A stretch of 64,000 nt of DNA from assembly GCA_047967505.1 (NCBI GenBank), contig CM106538.1. One strand, written 5' to 3'. Each line of letters opens with the position of its first letter. Within the stretch, counting starts at the first letter, position 1. This document shows, in pieces, positions 34,355-45,872 of this stretch. This stretch comes from Dipteris shenzhenensis. Taxonomy: Eukaryota > Polypodiophyta > Polypodiopsida > Gleicheniales. A program made the translations under genes and the position numbers. Below the pieces are notes generated by a model that had not been told where the DNA came from, did not search any database, and was given only the letters and a program-made list of their open reading frames with translations.

Positions 34355-34711
34355 TAGAACACTTGAGATATCATCACCTCCTAATACAAAACCATTATTA
34401 CTATTTGTAGAACACTTGAGATATCATCACCTCTTAATACAAGACCATTCTTACTATTTGTAGAACACTTGAGATATCATCACTCCTTCCCTTCAGCCAC
34501 TAAGAGGTACCTAATACTTTTGTAGAACACTTGAACCATTCTTACTATTTGTAGAACACTTGAGATATCATCACCTTTTAATACAAAACCATTCTTACGG
34601 TTTGTATAACACTTGAGATATCATCACCTCTTAATATAAGACCATTCTTAGTATTTGTAGATCACTTTAGATATCATCGTCTCTTAATACAAGACCATTC
34701 TTACTATTTGA
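34355..34711. repeat. 53-bp minisatellite, about seven units
   Basis: Units begin GAACACTTGAGATATCATCACC and end ACCATTCTTACTATTTGTA. Starts are at about 34359, 34412, 34465 (with a foreign insert), 34526 (short), 34555, 34608 and 34661. Confidence 0.92.
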
Positions 34712-34762
34712 GAGATTAATGGATTAAAGGTTTGAAGCTCATAGGAGACGAAGGAAGAGAAA

Positions 34763-34926
34763 GTCAGTTTCGACATGAGGACAATAAAACTAATTGGAAT
34801 ATTTTGACTTATGTATTATACCTTTTTGAAGACTATGAATTTAAGTCAGTTTCAACATTAGGATGATAAAACTAATTAGAATATTTTGACTTATGTATTA
34901 TATATTTTTGAAGACTATGAATTTTA
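34763..34926. repeat. 82-bp tandem duplication
   Basis: The segment starting GTCAGTTTCRACAT and ending GACTATGAATTTAA occurs twice head to tail. Confidence 0.9.
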
Positions 34927-36923
34927 ATGAGGAGAGGCATGCACACTACTTAGTAAATACACTAGTACTACTACTAGTCTACGACTATTAAGCCTAGTAG
35001 CACCAGTGTGATTTTGAGCCTTGTATCAGCCTTTTGATAATTTTCTTTCATCTTTAGTGCAATAGAAATTATTCCTTCTATCAGAAGAATCTTGCCAAAT
35101 TTATTCAAAGTGATGATTTTGTAGTCTACATCCACTATCCTCTGACTCTCAAAAATATATTAATGTGAGCACCCATTTATCTTGTTTGATCAACCCTAGA
35201 CTATGTTGCGATAGGACATTACTAGAACAAAAAAAAAAAGAATTGATATGGCGATGTTCGGTGTGAAATAACCAAATTAAGGATTTAATAAGAAAGAAAA
35301 CAATCAGAATCAATAGGCTATTCAATGGCTCAAATCTACACAGAAATTATAATGTGCCTCCTAACTCTTATGCATTCCAGCTCCTCATGTTTGACAAGAA
35401 TGCAAACAATAATGAAATCACATTAACTTTAGTTTCAAAGTAAGCAAAGCACCAAAAATAAATGCAAACGTACTGGATGACGAATAAATAGGTATAGATA
35501 TAGATAGACCTATATATATGCATTCATAGATATAATGATGATTAAAGTTGGACGGTATAATAATATTATGTGTACTATCATTAGGATTAGGACTACTATT
35601 GGTAATATTGTATGTAGTAGTAGGAGAACTACCATTAAGGAACACTCAAATAAAATTACTAATGGTGGTGATAAAACTACCACTAGTAGTTTGGTAATTA
35701 CCCCTAACATCTACAACAAATATTTGATGGGTAGCTAGTATTAGGTCAAAAGGCCCCAATTGTGCTATAATAATGGACCAAAAAAGGGAGTGCTATAGCA
35801 TCACCTAAGGGTCACTTTTTATCCATGAAAGAAACAAGTCGGTGCAACCTAGGTCATACAGATCTAGGTCATGTGGAGTGGTTCGCGTCTCTTTCCTTGA
35901 CAAAAAAGTTACACTACCTTTGATAGTAACTACAAAGATTGCTGCCATAGTGCCGTAGAGTAGCCCCTAGGTTGCACCATCATCCCTTTTTGCTTTTGAG
36001 CCATTAAGTTTGATCCACTGATTTTATGTAGAATTATTCTACTATATGTTAACATGTCCTTAATAGGATCTTGATATAATCCCTTCCATTGTAAGTACTT
36101 TTACTTCAAGTTTCACATATCCTTAACAAACCACTAGGCTTCAACACAAATTCATTCTTATGTTTCAAGCCTTAAACTCAAACACTCTTGTAAAAGGGAT
36201 AATGTATTAAAGCTACATTCAATCCATCAAATCTTTTGAATAACAGTTCTATTGAAAATTCATGTATCATCAATAGGATTTCATCCATTATATGTTCATT
36301 TGTCTTTAATAGTATGTCTAAAAATTCATGTATATTCAATATTATTTCTCTCATGTGTTCCAATATCTTCAAAAGGATACCTTTATTTAATAATGTCCAA
36401 ACTTGAGCATTGATTTGTATTTATCAAACACAATTTCACTCCACCTATTCTTTAGAATGAAATTTTTTTGCCAAAAGTGGGCCAAATGTAAGGTCTTTCC
36501 ACATATTCTTAAGAATGAAAATTTTGGCCTTACGTTGGCAAGTCTATGGAATGAGGGTAAGGCCAAAGTCTCTGGTACGGTGCATTAGGTCTTGATTAAT
36601 TCTTCTTTAGGCTTGAATATTTAATGCATTAACTTCACAACTATTATTTATGCTTGAACTTGTAATGTATTAATTTCATGACTTAGGATTTTTATGAAGT
36701 TATATCTAACATGTCCCAAATTTAATGGAAATTAATATCCTACATAACACAACAAAGTATCATCATATCCCTTCCCAAAATCACTGCTACCTAGCAACTC
36801 TCCTGGCATTTTCACTGCCTTGCATTTGAGTTAGCTATGATGAAGAATGTTGCTTGCCTTTGGAACCTCTTAGAGTTACCGTTAGCATGATCTAATTTCA
36901 TGTACCCCAAAACTTGAGACTTG

Positions 36924-37404
36924 GAGATTCCCACATCACACCAGTGGTAGCTATCTTTTCCACTCTCAATGCTAGTAAGAGCTAGGCCCCATAGACCGGT
37001 AAAAGAAGTCTTTTTGGAGGTTCAATTTTTTCCCTCCGTCTTCTGTGATGAAATAGGATATATTCATCACCCTACATTTAATGCAATAATTGACACAACT
37101 TTTTTGTACCTGACTATGTAGTTTACATCCCAAAATTGGTGCTAAAATTGCAGATTGGGAGATTCCCATATCACACCAACGGTAGCTGTCTTGTCCACTC
37201 TCAACACTAGTAAGAGCCGCGGTCCCCATAGACTGGTAAAAGAAGTCTTTTTGGAGGTTCAATTTTTTGCCTCCGTCTTCTCCGGCCCCATGACGGAATA
37301 GCATATATTCACCACCCTACATTTAATGCAAGAATTGACAACTTTTTTTGGACATGACTATGCAGCTTACATCCCAAAATTGGTGCTAAAATTTCATACC
37401 GGGC
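36924..37404. repeat. Tandem duplication of about 235-245 bp
   Basis: Both copies run from GGAGATTCCCAYATCACACC to CCAAAATTGGTGCTAAAATT with scattered changes. The second starts at about 37158. It directly borders the inverted-repeat array to its right. Confidence 0.92.
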
Positions 37405-37527
37405 ATCTCCATTTGCCGGGAGGTGTCCCCAGCGACCCCTTGGACTTGCTCTATTTGTGTAGTTGTGTCTCTCCACAAAAATCGGAGTAGGGCCTATTTT
37501 CCCCATCTAGTAAAACTATATGCATCA

Positions 37528-37558
<31 letters not shown>

Positions 37559-37865
37559 TGCCTGCATGCATGCATCCATGTATGTATGTACACACACACA
37601 TATGTATGTATGTATGTATGTATGTGTACTAAAACTACTAAAACTATATGCATCAAATAATGTTGTTGATCAATTTTTGGCATACCCCACCAAAATCAAG
37701 ACCCCCATTGCAAAGAAAGGTAAGGAACACAAGTGCTTGTTCTTATGCTCATGAGACAACAAAATGCATGACATAGGCAACCAATGGGGTCTTACTTTTG
37801 ATGTTTGTATGTATGTATGTATGTATGTATGTATAAATGTATGTATGTATGTGTGTGTGTGTGTG

Positions 37866-37948
<83 letters not shown>

Positions 37949-38010
37949 GTATATGTTGATGCATATATGTATATATTGATGTATATATTGATGCATACAA
38001 TTTTGATATA

Positions 38011-38398
38011 TGGAGAAAATGGACATGAAAACCATCTAAATTGGTTCTTGTCGTTCGATTTGATATATGACATGATCCTATTTGGATTTGTAAGTCCAAA
38101 GATATGGGGTCCTACTTTTAGGACATGAATGCCTAAAATAGGTAGCGCGTTAACGCGCTACCTATTTCATGCATTTAGGCCTCAAAAGTAGGACCCCATT
38201 GGCAACACAATGGGGTCCTAGTTTTAAGGCCTAAATGCATGAAATAGACAGTGCGTTAATGCACTGCCTATTTTAGCCATTCAGGCCCTAAAAGTAGTAC
38301 CCCGTATCTTTGGACTTGCATATCCAAATGGGGTCATGTCATAAATCAAATCGAACGGCAAGATCCACTTTAGATGGTTTTCATGTCCATTTTCTCCA
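38011..38398. repeat. Array inverted repeat, unit 1
   Basis: Centre near 38204 (CCATTGGCAACACAATGG), with nested palindromes at about 38139-38165 and 38244-38272. Confidence 0.92.
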
Positions 38399-38721
38399 TC
38401 AACTAAAACTATATACATCAAATAATGTTGTTGATCAATTTTTGGCATACCCCCCCAAAATCAAGAACCCCATTGCAAAGAAAGGTAAAGAACACAAGTG
38501 CTTGTTCTTATGCTCATGAGACAACAAAATGCATGACATGGGAAACCAATGGGGTCTTACTTTTGATGTTTGTATGTATGTATGTATGTATATATATGCA
38601 TGTACATACATACATACATACATATACATATATATATATATATATATATATGTATTTATGTATATGTTGATGCATATATGTATATATTGATGTATATATT
38701 GATGCATACAATTTTGATATA

Positions 38722-39109
38722 TGGAGAAAATGGACATGAAAATCATCTGAATTGGCTTTTGCCGTTTGATTTGATATATGACATGACCCCATTTGGATTT
38801 GTAAGTCCAAAGATACGGGGTCCTACTTTTAGGGCCTAAATGCCTGAAATAGGCAGCGCGTTAATGCGTTGCCTATTTCATGCATTTAGGCCTCAAAAGT
38901 AGGACCCCATTGGCAACACAATAAGGTCCTACTTTTGAGGCCTAAATGCATGAAATAGGCAGCGTGTTAATGCGCTGCCTATTTTAGGCATTCAGACCCT
39001 AAAAGTAGCACCCCGTATCTTTGGACTTGCATATCCAAATGGGGTCATGTCATATATCAAATCGAACGGCAAGATCCAATTTATATGGTTTTCATCTCCA
39101 TTTTCTCCA
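38722..39109. repeat. Array inverted repeat, unit 2
   Basis: 388 bp, the same length as unit 1; centre near 38915. Confidence 0.92.
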
Positions 39110-39325
39110 TCAACTAAAACTATATTCATCAAATAATGTTGTTGATCAATTTTTAGCATACCCCCCCAAAATCAAGACCCCCATTGCAAAGAAAGGTAAA
39201 GAACACAAGTGCTTGTTCTTATGCTCATGAGACAACAAAATGCATGACATGGGAAACCAATGGGGTTTTACTTTTAATGTTTGCATGTATTTATGTATGT
39301 ATATATATGCATGTACATACATACA

Positions 39326-39388
<63 letters not shown>

Positions 39389-39446
39389 ATGTTGATGCAT
39401 ATATGTATATATTGATGTATATGTTGATGCATACAATTTTGATATA

Positions 39447-39813
39447 TGGAGAAAATGGACATGAAAATCATCTAAATTGGCTCTTGCCGTTTGATTTGAT
39501 ATATGACATGACCCCATTTGGATTTGTAAGTCCAAAGATACGGGGTCCTACTTTTAGGGCCTGAATGCCTAAAATAGGGAGCGCGTCAACGCGCTGCCTA
39601 TTTCATGCATTTAGGCCTCAAAAGTAGGACCCCATTGGCAACACAATGGGGTCCTACTTTTGAGGCCTAAATGCATGAAATAAATAGGCAGCGCGTCAAG
39701 CCCTGAAAGTAGCACCCCGTATCTTTGGACTTGCATATCCAAATGGGGTCATGTCATATATCAAATCGAATGGCAAGATCCAATTTAGATGGCTTTCATG
39801 TCCATTTTCTCCA
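39447..39813. repeat. Array inverted repeat, unit 3
   Basis: Shortened to 367 bp by loss of part of the second inner palindrome near 39700. Confidence 0.9.
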
Positions 39814-40044
39814 TCAACTAAAACTATATTCATCAAATAATGTTGTTGATCAATTTTTGGCATACCCCCCCAAAATCAAGACCCCCATTGCAAAGAAAGG
39901 TAAAGAACACAAGTGCTTGTTGTTATGCTCAAGAGACAACAAAATGCATGACATGGGAAACCAATGGGGTCTTACTTTTAATGTTTGTATGTATGTATGT
40001 ATGTATATATATGCATGTACATACATACATCCATATATACATAC

Positions 40045-40090
<46 letters not shown>

Positions 40091-40148
40091 ATGTTGATGC
40101 ATATATGTATATATTGATGTGTATGTTGATGCATACAATTTTGATATA

Positions 40149-40536
40149 TGGAGAAAATGGACATGAAAATCATCTAAATTGGCTCTTGCCGTTTGATTTG
40201 ATATATGACATGACCCCATTTGGATTTGTAAGTCCAAAGATACGGGGTCCTACTTTTAGGGCCTGAATGCCTAAAATAGGGAGCGCGTCAACGCGCTGCC
40301 TATTTCATGCATTTAGGCCTCAAAAGTAGGACCCCATTGGGTTGCCAATGGGGTCCTACTTTTGAGGCCTAAATGCATGAAATAGGCAGCGCGTTGACGC
40401 GCTCCCTATTTTAGGCATTCAAGCCCTAAAAGTAGCACCCCGTATCTTTGGACTTGCATATCCGAATGGGGTCATGTCATATATCAAATCGAATGGCAAG
40501 ATCCAATTTAGATGGTTTTCATGTCCATTTTCTCCA
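40149..40536. repeat. Array inverted repeat, unit 4
   Basis: 388 bp; centre CCATTGGGTTGCCAATGG near 40343. Confidence 0.92.
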
Positions 40537-40759
40537 TCAACTAAAACTATATTCATCAAATAATGTTGTTTATCAATTTTTGGCATACCCCCCCCAAAAT
40601 CAAGACCCCCATTGCAAAGAAAGGTAAGGAACACAAGTGCTTGTTCTTATGCTCATGAGACAACAAAATGCATGAAATAGGTAACCAACAGGGTCCTAAT
40701 TTTGCTGTATGTATGTAAGTATGTATATATGTATGTATGTACATACATATATATCTATA

Positions 40760-40836
<77 letters not shown>

Positions 40837-40888
40837 ATGTATATGTTGATGCATATATGTATATATTGATGCATACAATTTTGATATA

Positions 40889-41276
40889 TGGAGAAAATGG
40901 ACATGAAAATCATCTAAATTGGCTCTTGGCATTTGATTTGATATATGACATGACCCCATTTGGATTTGTAAGTCCAAAGATATGGGGTGCTACTTTTAGG
41001 GCCTGAATGCCTAAAATAGGGAGCGCATCAACGCGCTGCCTATTTCATGCATTTAGGCCTCAAAAGTAGGACCCCATTGGCAACCCAATGGGGTCCTACT
41101 TTTGAGGCCTAAATGCATGAAATAGGCAGCGCGTTGACGCGCTCCCTATTTTAGGCATTCAGGCCCTAAAAGTAGCACCCCATATCTTTGGACATGCATA
41201 TCCGAATGGGGTCATGTCATATATCAAATCGAATGGCAAGATCCAATTTAGATGGTTTTCATGTCCATTTTCTCCA
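40889..41276. repeat. Array inverted repeat, unit 5
   Basis: 388 bp; centre CCATTGGCAACCCAATGG near 41083. Confidence 0.92.
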
Positions 41277-41499
41277 TCAACTAAAACTATATTCATCAAA
41301 TAATGTTGTTTATCAATTTTTGGCATACCCCCCCCAAAATCATGACCCCCATTGCAAAGAAAGGTAAGGAACACAAGTGCTTGTTCTTATGCTCATGAGA
41401 CAACAAAATGCATGAAATAGGTAACCAACGGGGTCCTAATTTTGCTGTATGTATGTAAGTATGTATATATGTATGTATGTACATACATATATATCTATA

Positions 41500-41572
<73 letters not shown>

Positions 41573-41624
41573 ATGTATATGTTGATGCATATATGTATAT
41601 ATTGATGCATACAATTTTGATATA

Positions 41625-42012
41625 TGGAGAAAATGGACATGAAAATCATCTAAATTGGCTCTTGCCGTTTGATTTGATATATGACATGACCCCATTCGGA
41701 TTTGTAAGTCCAAAGATAAGGGGTCCTACTTTTAGGGCCTCAATGCCTAAAATAGGGAGCGCGTCAACGCGCTGCCTATTTCATGCATTTAGGCCTCAAA
41801 AGTAGGACCCCATTGGGTTGCCAATGGGGTCCTACTTTTGAGGCCTAAATGCATGAAATAGGCAGCGCGTTGACGCGCTCCCTATTTTAGGCATTCAGGC
41901 CTTAAAAGTAGGACCCCGTATCTTTGGACTTGCATATCCGAATGGGGTCATGTCATATATCAAATCGAATGGCAAGATCCAATTTAGATGGTTTTCATGT
42001 CCATTTTCTCCA
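41625..42012. repeat. Array inverted repeat, unit 6
   Basis: 388 bp; centre near 41818. Confidence 0.92.
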
Positions 42013-42246
42013 TCAACTAAAACTATATTCATCAAATAATGTTGTTTATCAATTTTTGGCATACCCCCCCCAAAATCAAGACCCCCATTGCAAAGAAAGG
42101 TAAGGAACACAAGTGCTTGTTCTTATGCTCATGAGACAACAAAATGCATGAAATAGGTAACCAACGGGGTCCTAATTTTGCTGTATGTATGTAAGTATGT
42201 ATATATGTATGTATGTACATACATATATATCTATATGTGTATATAT

Positions 42247-42320
<74 letters not shown>

Positions 42321-42327
42321 ATGTATG

Positions 42328-42370
<43 letters not shown>

Positions 42371-42422
42371 ATGTATATGTTGATGCATATATGTATATAT
42401 TGATGCATACAATTTTGATATA

Positions 42423-42814
42423 TGGAGAAAATGGACATGAAAACCATCTAAATTGGATCTTGCCGTTCGATTTGATATATGACATGACCCCATTCGGATA
42501 TGCAAGTCCAAAGATACGGGGTGCTACTTTTAGGGCCTGAATGCCTAAAATAGGGAGCGCGTCAACGCGCTGCCTATTTCATGCATTTAGGCCTCAAAAG
42601 TAGGACCCCATTGGGTTGCAACCCAATGGGGTCCTACTTTTGAGGCCTAAATGCATGAAATAGGCAGCGCGTTGACGCGCTCCCTATTTTAGGCATTCAG
42701 GCCCTAAAAGTAGCACCCCGTATCTTTGGACTTGCATATCCGAATGGGGTCATGTCATATATCAAATCGAACGGCAAGATCCAATTTAGATGGTTTTCAT
42801 GTCCATTTTCTCCA
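42423..42814. repeat. Array inverted repeat, unit 7
   Basis: 392 bp; centre CCATTGGGTTGCAACCCAATGG, itself a perfect 22-bp palindrome, near 42618. Confidence 0.93.
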
Positions 42815-43073
42815 TCAACTAAAACTATATTCATCAAATAATGTTGTTTATCAATTTTTGGCATACCCCCCCCAAAATCAAGACCCCCATTGCAAAGAAA
42901 GGTAAGGAACACAAGTGCTTGTTCTTATGCTCATGAGACAACAAAATGCATGAAATAGGTAACCAACGGGGTCCTAATTTTGCTGTATGTATGTAAGTAT
43001 GTATATATGTATGTATGTACATACATATATATCTATATGTGTATATATGTGTGTGTGTTTGTGTGTGTGTGTC

Positions 43074-43104
<31 letters not shown>

Positions 43105-43162
43105 ATATATATATATATGTATGTATGTATATGTATATGTTGATGCATACAATTTTGATATA

Positions 43163-43443
43163 TGGAGAAAATGGACATGAAAACAATCTAAATTGGTTCT
43201 TGTCATTCAATTTGATATATAACATGATCCCATTTGGTTTGTAAGTCCAAAGATATGGGGTCCTACTTTTAGGGCCTGGATGCCTAAAATAGGCAGCGTG
43301 TTAACGCACTGCCTATTTTAGGCATCCAGGCCCTAAAAGTAGCACCCCGTATCTTTGGACTTGCATATCCAAATGGGGTCATGTCATATATCAAATCAAA
43401 TGGCAAGATCCAATTTAGATGGTTTTCATGTCCATTTTCTCCA
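43163..43443. repeat. Array inverted repeat, unit 8 (short form)
   Basis: 281 bp. Only one inner palindrome remains: GGGCCTGGATGCCTAAAATAGG mirrored around AGCGTGTTAACGCACT near 43303. This is what a deletion between the two inner palindromes of a normal unit would leave. Confidence 0.9.
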
Positions 43444-43764
43444 TCAACTAAAACTATATTCATCAAATAATGTTGTTGATCAATTTTTGGCATACCCCCC
43501 CAAAATCAAGACCCCCATTGCAAAGAAAGGTAAAGAACACAAGTGCTTGTTGTTATGCTCAAGAGACAACAAAATGCATGACATGGGAAACCAATGGGGT
43601 CTTACTTTTGATGTTTGTATGTATGTATGTATGTATATATATGCATGTACATACATACATACATACATACATATATACATATATATATATGTATGTATGT
43701 ATGTATATGTTGATGCATATTTGTATATATTGATGTATATATTGATGCATTCAATTTTGATATA

Positions 43765-44208
43765 TGGAGAAAATGGACATGAAAATCATCTAAATTGGCT
43801 CTTGCCATTTGATTTGATATATGACATGACCCCATTTTGATTTGTAAGTCCAAAGATATGGGGTCCTACTTTTAAGGCCTGAATGCCTGAAATAGGCAGC
43901 GCGTTAACGCGCTGCCTATTGCATGCATTTAGGCCTCAAAAGTAGGACCCCATTGGCAACAAACGCGCTGCCTATTTCATGCATTTAGGCCTCAAAAGTA
44001 GGACCCCATTGTATTGCCAATGGGGTCCTACTTTTGAGGCCTAAATGCATGAAATAGGCAGCGCGTTAACGCGTTGCCTATTTTAGGCATTCAGACGCTA
44101 AAAGTAGCACCCCATATCTTTGGACTTGCATATCCGAATGGGTTCATGTCATATATCAAATTGAATGGAAAGATCCAATTTAGATGGTTTTCATGTCCAT
44201 TTTCTCCA
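43765..44208. repeat. Array inverted repeat, unit 9 (expanded centre)
   Basis: 444 bp; the central CGCGCTGCCTATTTCATGCA ... GGACCCCATTG block is duplicated at 43967-44012. Confidence 0.88.
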
Positions 44209-44343
44209 TCAACTAAAACTATATTCATCAAATAATGTTGTTTATCAATTTTTGGCATACCTTCCCCAAAATCAAGACCCCCATTTTGCTGTATGTATGT
44301 AAGTATGTATATATGTATGTATATACATACATATATATCTATA

Positions 44344-44384
<41 letters not shown>

Positions 44385-44417
44385 ACACACACATGTATGT
44401 ATGTATGTATGTATGTA

Positions 44418-44457
<40 letters not shown>

Positions 44458-44532
44458 CATACATATGTATATATTGATGCATATATTGATGCATATCTTG
44501 ATGTATATATTTATGCATACAGTTTTGATTGA

Positions 44533-44917
44533 TGGAGAAATCAGGCATGAAAACCATCTAAATTGACTCTTGCCATTCGATTTGATATAGGACATGATCC
44601 CATTGGGATTTGTAAGTCCAAAGATACGGGGTCTTACTTTTAGGACCTAAATTCCTGAAATAGGTAGCTTGTCAATGTGCTGCCTATTTCATGCATTTAG
44701 GCCTCAAAAGTAGGACCTCATTTGGTCCTACATGGGGTCCTACTTTTGAGGCCTAAATGTATGAAATAGGCAGTGCATTGGCACGCTGCCTATTTTAGGC
44801 ATTCAAGCCCTAAAAGTAAGACCCCATATCTTTGGAATTACAAATCCAAATGGGGTCATGTCATACATCAAATCAAATGGCAAGAGCCAATTTAGATGTT
44901 TTCATGCCCATTTTATC
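44533..44917. repeat. Array inverted repeat, unit 10 (diverged)
   Basis: The most diverged unit, at the array edge; inner cores read AGGTAGCTTGTCAATGTGCTGC and GGCAGTGCATTGGCACGCTGCC. Confidence 0.85.
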
Positions 44918-45029
44918 AATTTAATAAAACTATATGCATCAAATAATGTTGTTTATCAATTTTTGGCATACATCCCCAAAATCAAAACCCCCATTGGAAA
45001 GAAAGGTAAGGAACACAAGTGCTTGTTCT

Positions 45030-45141
45030 TATGTTCAGAAAACATTAAAAAAGAGGCCTAGTAGCCCAAAAATGGCAGCGCATCAATGCACTATCATTTT
45101 TGGGTTGCCAGGTCTCTTTTTTGTTGTCTCACGAGCATACA
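45030..45141. repeat. Hairpin with variant arms next to the array
   Basis: AAAAGAGGCC...CCCAAAAATGGCAGCGC pairs with GCACTATCATTTTTGGG...GGTCTCTTTT. The outer ends (CTTATGTTCAG and CTCACGAGCATA) are inverted versions of the array spacer text CTTATGCTCATGAG. Confidence 0.85.
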
Positions 45142-45667
45142 TACGGAGGTTATTATACAATATAACTAAGAAGTAGTATTGAAGTAGTTCTACAATTTGG
45201 ATGCATTAAGAGCATTCATATAGCAAGGAAGAATATAATAATTGAATAGATTTTTTTTTCAATACATATTGCTAGTGAGACTACCAAAAAGAGGCTCTAC
45301 CCCTCATGATGTCTGTGGATACAGAATATGAGATTGCTTGAGGCTTGGATTGCAGCTGGAAACATTGCATGGGCAAAGCCACTATATGCCTCAAGTGTTG
45401 GAAATTGATATATGGCTCAAGTGCTAGAATGTGCAAATCATGGCCAAAATCAAGACCCCTTAGAGATTCCATGAGGGCTATCCTTTTACTACTACACACG
45501 TCACCTTTAGTCGAGGGCAGAACCATTCGTCGTCATAGGCAGCAGGTTCATGGGACCCCATCCCATGATCCAAGGCATTATTCAAAGACAAAGTATTTCT
45601 GACCATTCCCAAATTGAGTTTGCCAATTTCTAATCTGATTGATTTCATTTACTGGACTTGCAATGCT
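45142..45667. other. Unassigned spacer
   Basis: Short frames on both strands (45281-45602) lack recognisable domains. Confidence 0.4.
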
Positions 45668-45784
45668 TGCAAAGCCCTTGCTTAAGCTTCAATGAGCCTC
45701 TTGATTTTGGGGGTATAATGGTCAAAAATGGCTTAACACGCCCAAAATCAAGAGGCTCATTCAAGCTTAAGCAAGGGCTTTGCA
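45668..45784. repeat. Near-perfect hairpin, 44-bp arms
   Basis: 45668-45711 is the reverse complement of 45741-45784 with a single mismatch. The loop is 29 bases. Confidence 0.95.
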
Positions 45785-45785
45785 G

Positions 45786-45872
45786 GTCTTGTTTTTGGGT
45801 GGCAAAAGCACGAAAAATGACAGCGCATTAAGGTGTTGCCATTCTTATGCTTCCCCCTCCAAAAACAAGACC
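45786..45872. repeat. Adjacent hairpin with GACAGCGCATTA core
   Basis: GTCTTGTTTTTGG pairs with CCAAAAACAAGAC. The inner arms pair less well and the centre AATGACAGCGCATTAAGGTG resembles the core of the array palindromes. Confidence 0.8.

Larger units (their letters stand above)
33760..36920. other. Non-coding stretch with small tandem duplications
   Basis: No gene or mobile-element domain was recognised. It holds the 53-bp minisatellite and the 82-bp duplication listed below. Confidence 0.5.
37640..45030. repeat. Tandem array of composite inverted-repeat units (about ten)
   Basis: Each unit has two parts. The first is an inverted repeat, usually 367-392 bp (281 in the eighth, about 444 in the ninth), whose outer ends read TGGAGAAAATGG and CCATTTTCTCCA. 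The second is a spacer with the segment AATGTTGTTGATCAATTTTT, a run of seven or eight Cs, GCACAAGTGCTTGTTCTTATG-like text, then TATG/TA/TG microsatellites and GTTGATGCATATATGTATAT. Successive inverted repeats start 711, 725, 702, 740, 736, 798, 740, 602 and 768 bp apart. Inside each arm is a smaller palindrome built around AGGCAGCGCGTTAACGCGCT and a GGCCTCAAAAGTAGGACCCC arm. No protein function is supported; frames crossing it (IYIYIY, YVCMYV) are repeat artefacts. Confidence 0.93.

Noticed and set aside
37423-44566. Many overlapping frames of 60-160 codons rich in [12 protein letters not shown] or HTHTHT, and repeated frames such as MDLHIQMGSCHISN
   Set aside because: They translate microsatellites and the inverted-repeat arms of the tandem array on both strands; there are no domains and they exist because the unit is repeated.
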